Source: an uncultured Ruminococcus sp. (lineage in GTDB: Bacteria; Bacillota; Clostridia; Oscillospirales; Acutalibacteraceae). Taken from it: a DNA stretch of 57,274 bases. The notes beneath the pieces are model-generated. The model did no database searches, was not told the DNA's origin, and was given only the letters and a program-made list of their open reading frames with translations. Position 1 is the stretch's first letter; every line of letters begins with the position of its first letter. Position numbers and translations under genes: made by a program. The stretch spans positions 1 to 57,274 of the forward strand of contig CADBZY010000018.1 of the NCBI GenBank assembly GCA_902799245.1, written 5' to 3'. This document shows positions 32,538-41,083 of the stretch, one piece after another.

Positions 32538-33794
32538 TTATCTTCCCAATATCGCCGTAATTGTCAGCGATTTGCCGTCTGCACTCGACGCGGATATTCT
32601 TCCCTTATGCGCCTCGACGACAGCCTTGGCAATCGACAGGCCGATTCCGTAGCCGCCGGTCTGGGAATTTCTCGACTTGTCCGCCCGGTAAAATCTGTCA
32701 AAGAGCTTGCCTAATTCCGACACTTCTACATGCTCGGCGGTGTTGTACACCTCTATGCAGACGCTTCTTCCCTTGGAATGTGCCTTCAATGAGATCGTGC
32801 CTTTTTCGTCGGAATATTTCAGCGCGTTGTCAAGCAGTATGGAGATCAGCTGTGTGATCGCCTTTTCATCTCCGCAGAGATTGAGCATCGGCTCGACCTC
32901 CACGGTAAAGGTCTTATCCTGCACCTTGGCAAGGGACTGGAAAGACTGCGCCGTTTCTGTAATCACGTCGGAAAGCGGGAAATCGATCATCTGTACCTGC
33001 GGCTTTTCCTCCTCCATACGGGAAAGATAAATCAGGTCTTTGGTCAAAGCCGACAGTCTGCCCACCTGTGCGCGGATGTCCTTGATCCACTCGTTATCCT
33101 CTCCGCAGTCCATTTCGAGAATCGTCGCGTCAGCGTCGATAATGGTGAGCGGCGTCTTGATTTCGTGTCCGGCATCGGTGATAAACGACTTCTGTTTTTC
33201 ATAGCTTTCCTGCACCGGCTTCATCACCATCTTGGAGAGCAGCACCACCAGAACCGCAACGGCCACCATTCCCGCCAAAGACACCATCACGCTGTATATC
33301 AGGAACGTGCGGAATGAATTGATACGGTTGCGACAGTCGAGAAAAATAATTACCGTGTCACAGTCGTCCGTTTTTGTCAAATATCTGTAATTTGACAAAA
33401 ACCCGCTTGTGCCGCCGTCAGACCACACCTCTTCGGCATACTCCTTCGCCGTGTCGGTATCGACGGCCGCTATTCTTCCCGTATCGACATAGGTAACAAC
33501 GCCTCCGGCGCCAATACGCACCGTAAAGAATCTCGACTCATATGCCAGTTCGGGTGAGGTATCGGGCGAAAGCTCATCAAACAGCCAGTCACCGCTTCTG
33601 CTCCTGTGCTTGAAGCCGCTGCCGCGCTTGGGAAACTGCCCGTCGTTTTCGGCCAGCATATTCAGCACCGTATCGCTGTCGCGTACCACACGGCTGTAAT
33701 TGAGTATATTGATTGCGCCCATGATCACCGTCATCACAAGAAAAACCGACAGCACTGAAACGGCGATAAATTTGCGACGGATTTTTTTAATCAT
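32538..33794 (-). CDS. Membrane sensor histidine kinase
   Basis: The 418-residue kinase has a transmembrane helix near residues 11-30, an extracytoplasmic segment of about 135 residues, a second helix near 172-195, a HisKA domain with FITDAGHEIKTPLTIIDAD (phospho-His), and an HATPase domain with the N box (ILLDNALKYSDEKG) and G box (GGYGIGLSIAKAVVEAH). There is no clear HAMP domain. It lies four bases after its response regulator gene and surely phosphorylates it. The signal is unknown. Confidence 0.92.
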   Translation of the reverse strand: MIKKIRRKFIAVSVLSVFLVMTVIMGAINILNYSRVVRDSDTVLNMLAENDGQFPKRGSGFKHRSRSGDWLFDELSPDTSPELAYESRFFTVRIGAGGVVTYVDTGRIAAVDTDTAKEYAEEVWSDGGTSGFLSNYRYLTKTDDCDTVIIFLDCRNRINSFRTFLIYSVMVSLAGMVAVAVLVVLLSKMVMKPVQESYEKQKSFITDAGHEIKTPLTIIDADATILEMDCGEDNEWIKDIRAQVGRLSALTKDLIYLSRMEEEKPQVQMIDFPLSDVITETAQSFQSLAKVQDKTFTVEVEPMLNLCGDEKAITQLISILLDNALKYSDEKGTISLKAHSKGRSVCIEVYNTAEHVEVSELGKLFDRFYRADKSRNSQTGGYGIGLSIAKAVVEAHKGRISASSADGKSLTITAILGR

Positions 33795-33798
33795 TGTC

Positions 33799-34473
33799 TT
33801 ATTCCACCGCCTCTAAGGAATATCCCGCGTTTCTTGAAGCCTTGATCTTGATGTCGGCGTTCAGGGCGGTCAGCTTCTTGCGAAGATAGGAGATGTAAGC
33901 CCATACCACATTGATTTCGGAATCGCTGTCGAAACCCCAGATTTTTTCCATCATCCGTTCGGTGGGAATCAACTGCTTCGGATTGCTCATGAGCAGCTCC
34001 ATCACCTGAAATTCCTTGTTGGCAAGTCGGAAGCTGCCGCTGGGCGACGAAAGCTCATAGGTCGTGCGGTCGAGAGAGATGTTTCCCATGGTAAGCACCG
34101 AGCTTTGGGAACCGGAGCGCCCTCTTGTCATAGCCCGTATTCTGGCCAGCAGCTCCTTGGTGTCAAACGGCTTGGTGAGGTAATCATTGGCGCCGCAATC
34201 CAGCCCGGTAACACGGTCGTCTATCTCGGATTTTGCCGTGAGCATCAGCACAGGAATATTGTTGCCCTTGACGCGAAGCCTTCTCAGTACCGTCAGACCG
34301 TCCATCTTGGGCATCATGATGTCAAGAATCAGACCGTCATACTGTCCGACTGACAGATAATCAAGCGCTTCCTCGCCGTCATACGCCGCGTCAACGGAGT
34401 AGTTGTTTTTTTCGAGGATGACGGTAAGCGCCTTTGACAGCGATCTTTCATCCTCCGCAATCAGCAGTCTCAT
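33799..34473 (-). CDS. OmpR-family response regulator
   Basis: The 224-residue protein has a complete receiver (AEDERSLSKAL, LILDIMMPKMDGLTVL with the phospho-Asp, LMLTAKSEIDDRV, DYLTKPFDTKELLARI) and an OmpR-type winged helix (FRLANKEFQVMELLMSNP, ERMMEKIWGFDSDSEINVVW, then VWAYISYLRKKL). It pairs with the kinase directly downstream. Unlike the regulator at 27816 its receiver is intact. Confidence 0.93.
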   Translation of the reverse strand: MRLLIAEDERSLSKALTVILEKNNYSVDAAYDGEEALDYLSVGQYDGLILDIMMPKMDGLTVLRRLRVKGNNIPVLMLTAKSEIDDRVTGLDCGANDYLTKPFDTKELLARIRAMTRGRSGSQSSVLTMGNISLDRTTYELSSPSGSFRLANKEFQVMELLMSNPKQLIPTERMMEKIWGFDSDSEINVVWAYISYLRKKLTALNADIKIKASRNAGYSLEAVE

Positions 34474-34489
34474 TGATCGTCAGCTCCTT

Positions 34490-34678
34490 TTATTTGAGGA
34501 AGAAGTATTCTATAAATAAAAACGTGTCCATTATTCCTATCGTAAAAAAGACCCAAATCCTGAATCTCGTCCTTTCGCCCCTGTAAAGAAAATAGTAATT
34601 GGCAAATTCCTCCACAAAGCAGACCCACGACAGGATCATGATCACCACAAGACAAATTTTAGTAATCAGTTGCATCAT
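34490..34678 (-). CDS. Small two-helix membrane protein in the two-component operon
   Basis: The 62-residue product has two hydrophobic helices (ITKICLVVIMILSWVCFVEE, and IWVFFTIGIMDTFLFIEYFF) joined by a basic loop YRGERTRFR. The ribosome binding site is weak (GGATGATTT). It sits between the YdcF-like gene and the response regulator gene, 16 bases before the latter. Such small proteins can modulate sensor kinases, but there is no direct evidence here. Confidence 0.55.
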   Translation of the reverse strand: MMQLITKICLVVIMILSWVCFVEEFANYYFLYRGERTRFRIWVFFTIGIMDTFLFIEYFFLK

Positions 34679-34701
34679 AAATCATCCATCAATAAAAAAT
34701 A

Positions 34702-35712
34702 TCACAGTTTCGGCTTTTTATGCGTCATAAGATACGCATAAGAATCATCATACGTAAAAGCATTCATGTTTTCTTCATCGCCGACCAGCTCAAACATTCC
34801 GGCCGCCTGCCAGCGAAGATTATACTTTGTCTTGTAAAAAGCACTGTCCTTCGGAAATGCGTAATTGGAAACCACATGGATCATCGGCTTGTTCTTTTCA
34901 TTGGACGATTTCATAAAGGAAGCCTCAAAGAGAAGATCTCCCCACTTAAGATGGTACCGGCTGCTCACTAAAAGCACCGAATCCACCTGGGGATATTTCC
35001 GTGTCAGAATATCATAGCAATTCTGCGCATTCTCTACCGTGGTTTTTGATTTGTCTTCCTTGATCAGACGACTGCTGTCAAGCCCTTTCTGGATAAACCA
35101 TTGACACATCTGTCCGGCTTCTGTCGCGGTTTTATTATGAGAAGCGGTTCCGCCGCCGGTGCACATCACCCATGCGTTCGGGTATTTTTCCGCGCATTCC
35201 AAAGCCCTTTCAAGTCTGCCGTTCAGCTCATACCGGATGGTACCCTCCGGCGCCAGCTTATGCCCCAGCACAATGATGCACAGATTGTCCCCTTCCGGCA
35301 GATCGTCGGGAACGGCTTCCTCGTTGACGGCAAAGTCGGTGTTGATGTAATCCCAGTAATCCATGATTTTTGTCCACAGCTCGCCATAGCCCGCATTGAT
35401 GCCGTTTAACTCCGTCAGCAGCTCATCCACCTTCTGATCGGCTTTTGAACCGTAGCTGCCATAGTAGAGGATCATCTTATCGACCAATTGATCGGCAGCA
35501 GCCTTTTCTTCCTCCGACATGGGTTCTTCCGCGGAGGAAACGGGCTCCTCCGCAGCCAAACCATCCCCATCCGATACGGTATTTACGCCGTAGTCCGACG
35601 AAGCGTTTCTGTTGCTTCCGAGAAGCAGTATCATAATATATACATTCACGGCCAAAAGCAGTACAGCCAGACACAGCATAAAGATTTTTCTTATTCTATC
35701 CGTTTTTTCCAT
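34702..35712 (-). CDS. YdcF-family (DUF218) membrane-anchored protein
   Basis: With start ATG 35712 the protein has 336 residues. One transmembrane helix at about residues 9-31 is followed by an acidic linker (EEPVSSAEEPMSEEEKAAAD) and a C-terminal DUF218 domain with IIVLGHKLAPEGTIRYELNGR, VMCTGGGTASHNKTATEAG and DKSKTTVENAQNC. YdcF-type domains bind nucleotide-like ligands and include the SanA/ElyC envelope factors (family knowledge). It starts seven bases after the tfoX-like gene. The ribosome binding site is unclear, and a TTG two codons upstream is an alternative start. Confidence 0.8.
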   Translation of the reverse strand: MEKTDRIRKIFMLCLAVLLLAVNVYIMILLLGSNRNASSDYGVNTVSDGDGLAAEEPVSSAEEPMSEEEKAAADQLVDKMILYYGSYGSKADQKVDELLTELNGINAGYGELWTKIMDYWDYINTDFAVNEEAVPDDLPEGDNLCIIVLGHKLAPEGTIRYELNGRLERALECAEKYPNAWVMCTGGGTASHNKTATEAGQMCQWFIQKGLDSSRLIKEDKSKTTVENAQNCYDILTRKYPQVDSVLLVSSRYHLKWGDLLFEASFMKSSNEKNKPMIHVVSNYAFPKDSAFYKTKYNLRWQAAGMFELVGDEENMNAFTYDDSYAYLMTHKKPKL

Positions 35713-35719
35713 AATCAAT

Positions 35720-36046
35720 TCAGCGTTTTCCTTTCCTGCTGTTCTTGCCGGCGGGCAATTCTTCAACCATCGCGGGAATGAGTTTTCCCAGCAACTCCCT
35801 GTCGTCAGGATCCGTCACCGACAGCATTTCCTTCGCCCCTTCATACGGCGATTCAAGCGCAGCCTCCGGCATCACCTTGCGCGCGGAAGAAACGTTTTTT
35901 ACAAGAAAACGGTCGTCATATATCCCGCCGAATAATTTTCCTTTGTAATAAAGCAGATACTCGCCCATCATGGGTCGGTATGTAATTTCACTCAGCCCGC
36001 TCAACTGGTCGAGCACATAGCTGAGATATTCCTTTGTGGAAGCCAT
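35720..36046 (-). CDS. TfoX N-terminal-domain protein
   Basis: A 108-residue protein matching the TfoX/Sxy N-terminal domain: STKEYLSYVLDQLSG, YRPMMGEYLLYYKGKLFGGIYDDRFLVK and then PEAALESPYEGAKEML. Stand-alone TfoX_N proteins are common in Clostridia and of unknown role; full-length Sxy controls competence in Proteobacteria. ATG 36046 follows GGGGGA. The C-terminus is basic (GKNSRKGKR). It is the first gene of the run toward the two-component system. Confidence 0.8.
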   Translation of the reverse strand: MASTKEYLSYVLDQLSGLSEITYRPMMGEYLLYYKGKLFGGIYDDRFLVKNVSSARKVMPEAALESPYEGAKEMLSVTDPDDRELLGKLIPAMVEELPAGKNSRKGKR

Positions 36047-36087
36047 AGCAATCCCCCATAATACTGTCATTTAATATATCATAACGC

Positions 36088-36140
36088 AAAACAAAAGGCA
36101 TTGCAACACAAATTTTTTTAAAATTCTCTGTTACAATGCC
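36088..36140 (-). terminator. Terminator of the znu operon
   Basis: GGCATTGTAAC and GTTGCAATGCC arms (minus strand) are followed by TTTTGTTTTG, just after the znuB stop codon. Confidence 0.75.
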
Positions 36141-36150
36141 GCTTTTTATT

Positions 36151-36987
36151 CTATTTTTCCGAAATTGCACTGTTTTTTCCGAATCTGCCTCTGAAAAAAT
36201 CCGCTGCGCAGAACACCGCAAACACGGCGATATTGATAATAACGACACTGGCGCCGGTCGGCGCGGAGTATTCAAAGGAAACCACAAGCCCCGAAAGGAA
36301 ACAGAACACCGAAATGGCAGCCGAACAGATCACCACGCTGCGGAAGCATTTGAAGAGCCGCATGGAGGACATGGCGGGAAAAATGATCAGGCTGGAAATC
36401 AGCAGCGCGCCTATCATTCTCATGCCCAATACAATGGTGACAGCAGTCAGCACCGCAATGAGAAAGTTATAAAAATCAGCTCTGACGCCCGTGGCCTTTG
36501 CAAACGGCTCGTCAAAGGTGACGGCAAATATTTTGTTATAAAAAAGGACATACAGCGCAAGTACCGCAAGCGACAGCACAACGCTGAACGTCACATCTGA
36601 CTTATTGATCGCAAGCACGCTGCCGAACATGTAATTGTTGATGTCGGTATTGACTCCCGACTTCATGGAAATGATAAAAATTCCAACGGCAAGCGCGCCG
36701 GTGGAAAGCAGAGCAATCGCGGAATCTCCGCTGAACCTTCCGCTGGAGCTGAGCCTTAGAAGGATGTAGGATGCGGCTATGACAACGGGAATAGCGACCG
36801 ACAGCGGCGCCCAGTTCATCGCGGTTGCCACCGCCATGGCGCTGAACGCCACATGCGAAAGCCCGTCGCCGATCATCGAGTACCGTTTCAGCACGAGATT
36901 CACGCCCAGCAAAGCGGAACAGAGCGAAACAAGCGTCCCCACGACAAGCGCCCGGATGATAAAAGGATATGAGAGCATTTCAAGCAT
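36151..36987 (-). CDS. znuB: Metal ABC transporter permease (ZnuB-like)
   Basis: The 278-residue protein has about eight transmembrane helices and the ABC-3 family pattern, including GDGLSHVAFSAMAVA near residue 35 and GMRMIGALLISSLIIFPAMSSM near 195. It forms the membrane channel for zinc or manganese. It overlaps znuC by eight bases. The three transporter genes follow a Fur-family regulator in one operon, which favours zinc or iron/manganese uptake under metal control. Confidence 0.88.
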   Translation of the reverse strand: MLEMLSYPFIIRALVVGTLVSLCSALLGVNLVLKRYSMIGDGLSHVAFSAMAVATAMNWAPLSVAIPVVIAASYILLRLSSSGRFSGDSAIALLSTGALAVGIFIISMKSGVNTDINNYMFGSVLAINKSDVTFSVVLSLAVLALYVLFYNKIFAVTFDEPFAKATGVRADFYNFLIAVLTAVTIVLGMRMIGALLISSLIIFPAMSSMRLFKCFRSVVICSAAISVFCFLSGLVVSFEYSAPTGASVVIINIAVFAVFCAADFFRGRFGKNSAISEK

Positions 36988-37699
36988 TTTCGTTTGAGCC
37001 TCCTATGAATTCCCGTCCGGCAGTGCTTCTGACATAATCCTCTGTACTGCCGAAGAACTGAACTGTTTGCTTAAGGTGAAGAATTTTATTGGCGCTTCTC
37101 ACGGCGGTCTTTACATCGTGAGAAACTATGATGATTGTCATATTGTATTTCTTATTGAACTCTTTGATGATTTCGTATATCTCGGCTGTCACAATGGGGT
37201 CAAGTCCCGTCACAGGCTCATCAAGAATCAGCAGCCTGTTGGAAGCGCACAGCGCTCTCGCCAGAAGCACACGCTGCTGCTGTCCCCCCGAAAGCTCCCG
37301 GTAGGATCGGTCGGCAAGCCCCGTGATGCCAAGCTCTTCCATGTGTCTGGCAGCGCGTTGCCTGTCGGCTTTGGTGTAAAAGGGAATGAGCCGGCTGTGA
37401 TTCAGACAGCCTGACATAACCACCTCGCGCACGGAGGCGGGAAAGTCGCGCTGAATGGCGGTCTGCTGCGGCAGATAGCCCACGTCGGCGCGTGTGATGT
37501 CGGGAGAAAAAACGATCTCCCCCTCCGTCGGCTTTTTCAGCCCCGCAAGGCACTTGATCAGTGTGGATTTGCCCGCGCCGTTCTCTCCCACGACACAGAG
37601 ATAATCCCCTTCGTCAAGCGCGAAGCTGACATTCTCCAGTACCGTCATGTTCTCGTATCCAAGAGAAATATTCTCACATGTGATAACTGCTTTCTTCAA
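36980..37699 (-). CDS. znuC: Metal ABC transporter ATP-binding protein (ZnuC-like)
   Basis: A 239-residue ATPase with Walker A GENGAGKSTLIKC, the Q loop YLPQQT, signature LSGGQQQRVLLARAL, Walker B LLILDEPVTGLD and the switch His in IIVSHD. It powers ZnuA/ZnuB uptake. Its start overlaps the last four bases of znuA, and its end overlaps znuB by eight bases. Confidence 0.92.
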   Translation of the reverse strand: MKKAVITCENISLGYENMTVLENVSFALDEGDYLCVVGENGAGKSTLIKCLAGLKKPTEGEIVFSPDITRADVGYLPQQTAIQRDFPASVREVVMSGCLNHSRLIPFYTKADRQRAARHMEELGITGLADRSYRELSGGQQQRVLLARALCASNRLLILDEPVTGLDPIVTAEIYEIIKEFNKKYNMTIIIVSHDVKTAVRSANKILHLKQTVQFFGSTEDYVRSTAGREFIGGSNENA

Positions 37700-38733
37700 T
37701 TCAATGCCTCCCTCAGAAGTTCGACGTTCGCCTTCATCAGACTGAGATAGCTCTCTCCCGCCTCGAAATCCCTTGCCGAAATATTATGACATGTGTTGAA
37801 CTGCGCCGTTCGGGTTCCGGTGGATTCGGCTATAGCGTCCGCTACCTTGTGATTGGAGAGCTCGATGTACAGCACCACTGGAACCTTCTCCCGCTTCACG
37901 GTTCTGATCAGGAAAGCGACGGTCGCCGCGCTGGGCTCCGTCTCAGCGGCACAGCCGGGAAAGGCGGCGTAATAATCCAGCCCGTATTCCCTGACAAAAT
38001 ACAGCAGCGGGAAGCGATCGCCGAATATCAGTACCTTTCTTTTCGATTGCACAACAACCTCGCGGAACGAAGCATCAAGTTCCATCAGTTCACTGACATA
38101 TTCATTCGTATTGGCGCAATAAAATTCCGAGTTGTCAGGGTCAATTTCGCAGAGCGCACTGTTTATCTCATTGACAATGGCAATGGCGTTCATCGGCGAC
38201 GTCCAGACGTGCTCGTCGTATTCTTCTTCCTCTTCCCCGTCATGGTGATGATCGGAGTCAGACTCATTTTCATGTTCGTGTTCTTCGTGTTCATGCTCTC
38301 CGTGCTCGTGGTGATGCTCGAGGCTTTGCATTCCCTCGGAAGTTTCCTCCTCGATGGGTTCCACGCAGTCCAGCGCCGACACGATTTTCATGTCGGGATT
38401 GTCAGCCGATTCCAGCACAGAATCCAGCCAGCTTTCCGATTCACCGCCCACGTTGAGGAACAGGTCGCATTGCGAAACGCCGATGATGTCCTTCGGGCTC
38501 GGCTCGTAGGAATGCGCCTCCATACCGGGTTTGAGCAGCATTTTGACGTCAGCCCTGTCTCCGGCTATCCTCCTCGCAAAGTCGTACTGCGGAAAGATAG
38601 TTGCCACGATAGAAATTTTGCCGCTGTCTGCTTTGTGCGCAGTCCCGGCACAGCCCGAAAGTACGGTTCCCAGCATTGGCAAAGAAAGCATGACTGCCAG
38701 TATTTTTACCAACAAACGATATTTCAACCTCAT
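37696..38733 (-). CDS. znuA: Metal-binding lipoprotein (ZnuA-like) with His-rich loop
   Basis: The 345-residue cluster A-I substrate-binding protein has lipobox VLSGC (Cys28). Conserved ligand regions are GMEAHSYEPSP, the DEHVWTSP segment, and later DRFPLLYFVREYGLDYYAAF with a final Glu/Asp. Between them is an acidic, His-rich loop at about residues 135-170 (EHHHEHGEHEHEEHEHENE), the hallmark of zinc-specific members. ATG 38733 is only four bases from the AGGAGG, a short spacing; that ribosome binding site is formed by a heptad repeat array that also spans the fur stop codon. Confidence 0.88.
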   Translation of the reverse strand: MRLKYRLLVKILAVMLSLPMLGTVLSGCAGTAHKADSGKISIVATIFPQYDFARRIAGDRADVKMLLKPGMEAHSYEPSPKDIIGVSQCDLFLNVGGESESWLDSVLESADNPDMKIVSALDCVEPIEEETSEGMQSLEHHHEHGEHEHEEHEHENESDSDHHHDGEEEEEYDEHVWTSPMNAIAIVNEINSALCEIDPDNSEFYCANTNEYVSELMELDASFREVVVQSKRKVLIFGDRFPLLYFVREYGLDYYAAFPGCAAETEPSAATVAFLIRTVKREKVPVVLYIELSNHKVADAIAESTGTRTAQFNTCHNISARDFEAGESYLSLMKANVELLREALN

Positions 38734-38734
38734 A

Positions 38735-38755
38735 TACCTCCTACCTTCTACCTTT
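38735..38755 (-). repeat. Heptanucleotide array forming the znuA ribosome binding site
   Basis: On the minus strand three units, AAAGGTA, GAAGGTA, GGAGGTA, run from the last codons of fur across its TAG stop up to the znuA ATG. The last unit is the Shine-Dalgarno sequence of znuA. Confidence 0.75.
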
Positions 38756-39170
38756 TGCCGCATTCCTCGCACAGTCCGTAAATAATCGTGCGCCCGTTGT
38801 CCACACGGAAATGATGATGCTCCTTGATATGTCGCTCGAATTCGTCCATGAATTCGCAATCCATGTGAATGACAGCTCCGCAGCAGGTGCATTTGAGGTG
38901 GAAATGCCTGTCGCAGCCGCCTGAGCCGTCAATGAGCTGATACGTAGCGCCTTCGCCTCCGTCGGACAGGAATTTCTTGATTTCCCCGTTCTCCACCATG
39001 CGGTCAAGACAGCGGTAAATGGTTGCCTTGCCGATTTTATCGCCTTCAGTCATAAAATACATATAAATATCGTCGGCTGTCACACAGACCTCCGGATTGA
39101 GCCGGAAATAGTTCTCGATGGACTCCTGCTGACGTGTGCGGTAATTCTTTCTGCCTTCGCCGTTTTCCAT
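38748..39170 (-). CDS. Fur-family metal-responsive regulator
   Basis: The 140-residue protein has the winged-helix part (TADDIYMYFMTEGDKIGKATIYRCLDRMVENGEI) and the metal site part (CDRHFHLKCTCCGAVIHMDCEF with CxxC, then EHHHFRVDNGRTIIYGLCEECGK with a second CxxC). Both CxxC pairs of the structural zinc site are present. Position in front of znuACB suggests a Zur or Fur role. A perfect 7-1-7 palindrome upstream indicates autorepression. I start at ATG 39170 (AAGGTG site); a GTG six codons upstream is possible. Confidence 0.88.
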   Translation of the reverse strand: MENGEGRKNYRTRQQESIENYFRLNPEVCVTADDIYMYFMTEGDKIGKATIYRCLDRMVENGEIKKFLSDGGEGATYQLIDGSGGCDRHFHLKCTCCGAVIHMDCEFMDEFERHIKEHHHFRVDNGRTIIYGLCEECGKR

Positions 39171-39207
39171 GCAAACACCTTCAATCACAATAACATCAAA
39201 GTAAAAA

Positions 39208-39222
39208 TGAAAATCATTTTCA
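39208..39222 (-). promoter_or_regulatory. Fur-type operator
   Basis: TGAAAATCATTTTCA is a perfect 7-1-7 inverted repeat, close to the Bacillota Fur/Zur/PerR box pattern. It lies between the -10 box and the fur start, at about +7 to +21, where binding would block transcription of the whole operon. Confidence 0.8.
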
Positions 39223-39235
39223 AATTAGCCTTATT

Positions 39236-39263
39236 ATTATAACACGGTTTTTGCAAATTGCAA
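39236..39263 (-). promoter_or_regulatory. Sigma-A promoter of the fur-znuACB operon
   Basis: On the minus strand TTGCAA, a 16-base spacer and TATAAT. Confidence 0.75.
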
Positions 39264-39304
39264 GTGTTTTTTTCATAAGTTTGAGGTGTGAAGGAATAAT
39301 TCTA

Positions 39305-39333
39305 TTGACTTTACCTCAGATTGGGATTATTAT
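39305..39333 (+). promoter_or_regulatory. Sigma-A promoter of a candidate small RNA
   Basis: TTGACT, a 17-base spacer and TATTAT on the plus strand, with no coding sequence downstream before a terminator 50 bases on. Confidence 0.6.
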
Positions 39334-39339
39334 GCTTAT

Positions 39340-39414
39340 AGAATATGATTTGTTGTTCTCGCATTACCCTTCATCAGGGAATTAAAACGGACACCGTCTG
39401 GCGTCCGTTTTTTT
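39340..39414 (+). ncRNA. Candidate small RNA, about 75 bases
   Basis: The region runs from the expected start of the promoter at 39305 to the T run after the hairpin AAACGGAC/GTCCGTTT (39385-39410, then TTTT). A small CCCT/AGGG stem precedes the terminator. No start codon with a ribosome binding site lies inside. It is divergent from the fur operon, so it may be a metal-linked regulatory RNA. This is prediction from promoter plus terminator only. Confidence 0.45.
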
Positions 39415-39444
39415 GCTTGTTTGCAATCTCAACCGATCCTGCTA

Positions 39445-39472
39445 CCTTCAACCTTCACCCTTCAACCTTCAC
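39445..39472. repeat. Heptanucleotide tandem array (CCTTCAM unit)
   Basis: Four units: CCTTCAA, CCTTCAC, CCTTCAA, CCTTCAC. It lies between the candidate small RNA and the gdhA terminator. Confidence 0.8.
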
Positions 39473-39477
39473 CCTAA

Positions 39478-39528
39478 ACAAAAACTCCCGCCGGACAGAA
39501 TCAAGGGTTCCGTCCGACGGGAGTTTTA
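39478..39528 (-). terminator. Terminator of gdhA
   Basis: AAAACTCCCG and CGGGAGTTTT arms with an inner GGAC/GTCC stem are followed on the minus strand by TTTTTGTTT. Confidence 0.85.
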
Positions 39529-39552
39529 ATTGATTGAAATGTATTGAAAAAA

Positions 39553-40953
<1,401 letters not shown>

Positions 40954-40957
40954 CTAT

Positions 40958-40987
40958 ATTGTAATACATATTCATCCGATTTGTCAA
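40958..40987 (-). promoter_or_regulatory. Sigma-A promoter of gdhA
   Basis: On the minus strand TTGACA, an 18-base spacer and TACAAT. Confidence 0.75.
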
Positions 40988-41013
40988 TATGTATTTTTCA
41001 ATTTTTTCGGAAT

Positions 41014-41034
41014 TTTGCAATTTGCAATTTACAA
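41014..41034. repeat. Heptanucleotide tandem array (TTTGCAA unit)
   Basis: TTTGCAA, TTTGCAA, TTTACAA, upstream of the gdhA promoter and downstream of the PIG-L gene. Confidence 0.65.
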
Positions 41035-41083
41035 ACTTGCAAAATTGTGCATTTTAATCAGTTATCCACTGTGAAATCTGCAT

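Noticed and set aside
37786-38781. A 331-codon open frame antisense to znuA
   Set aside because: It is a shadow of a well-supported gene; the hydrophobic run arises from the complement of the His/Glu-rich loop.
38735-39472. A CRISPR array suggested by short repeats near fur
   Set aside because: The repeats are 7-base tandem units without spacers and no cas genes are present.
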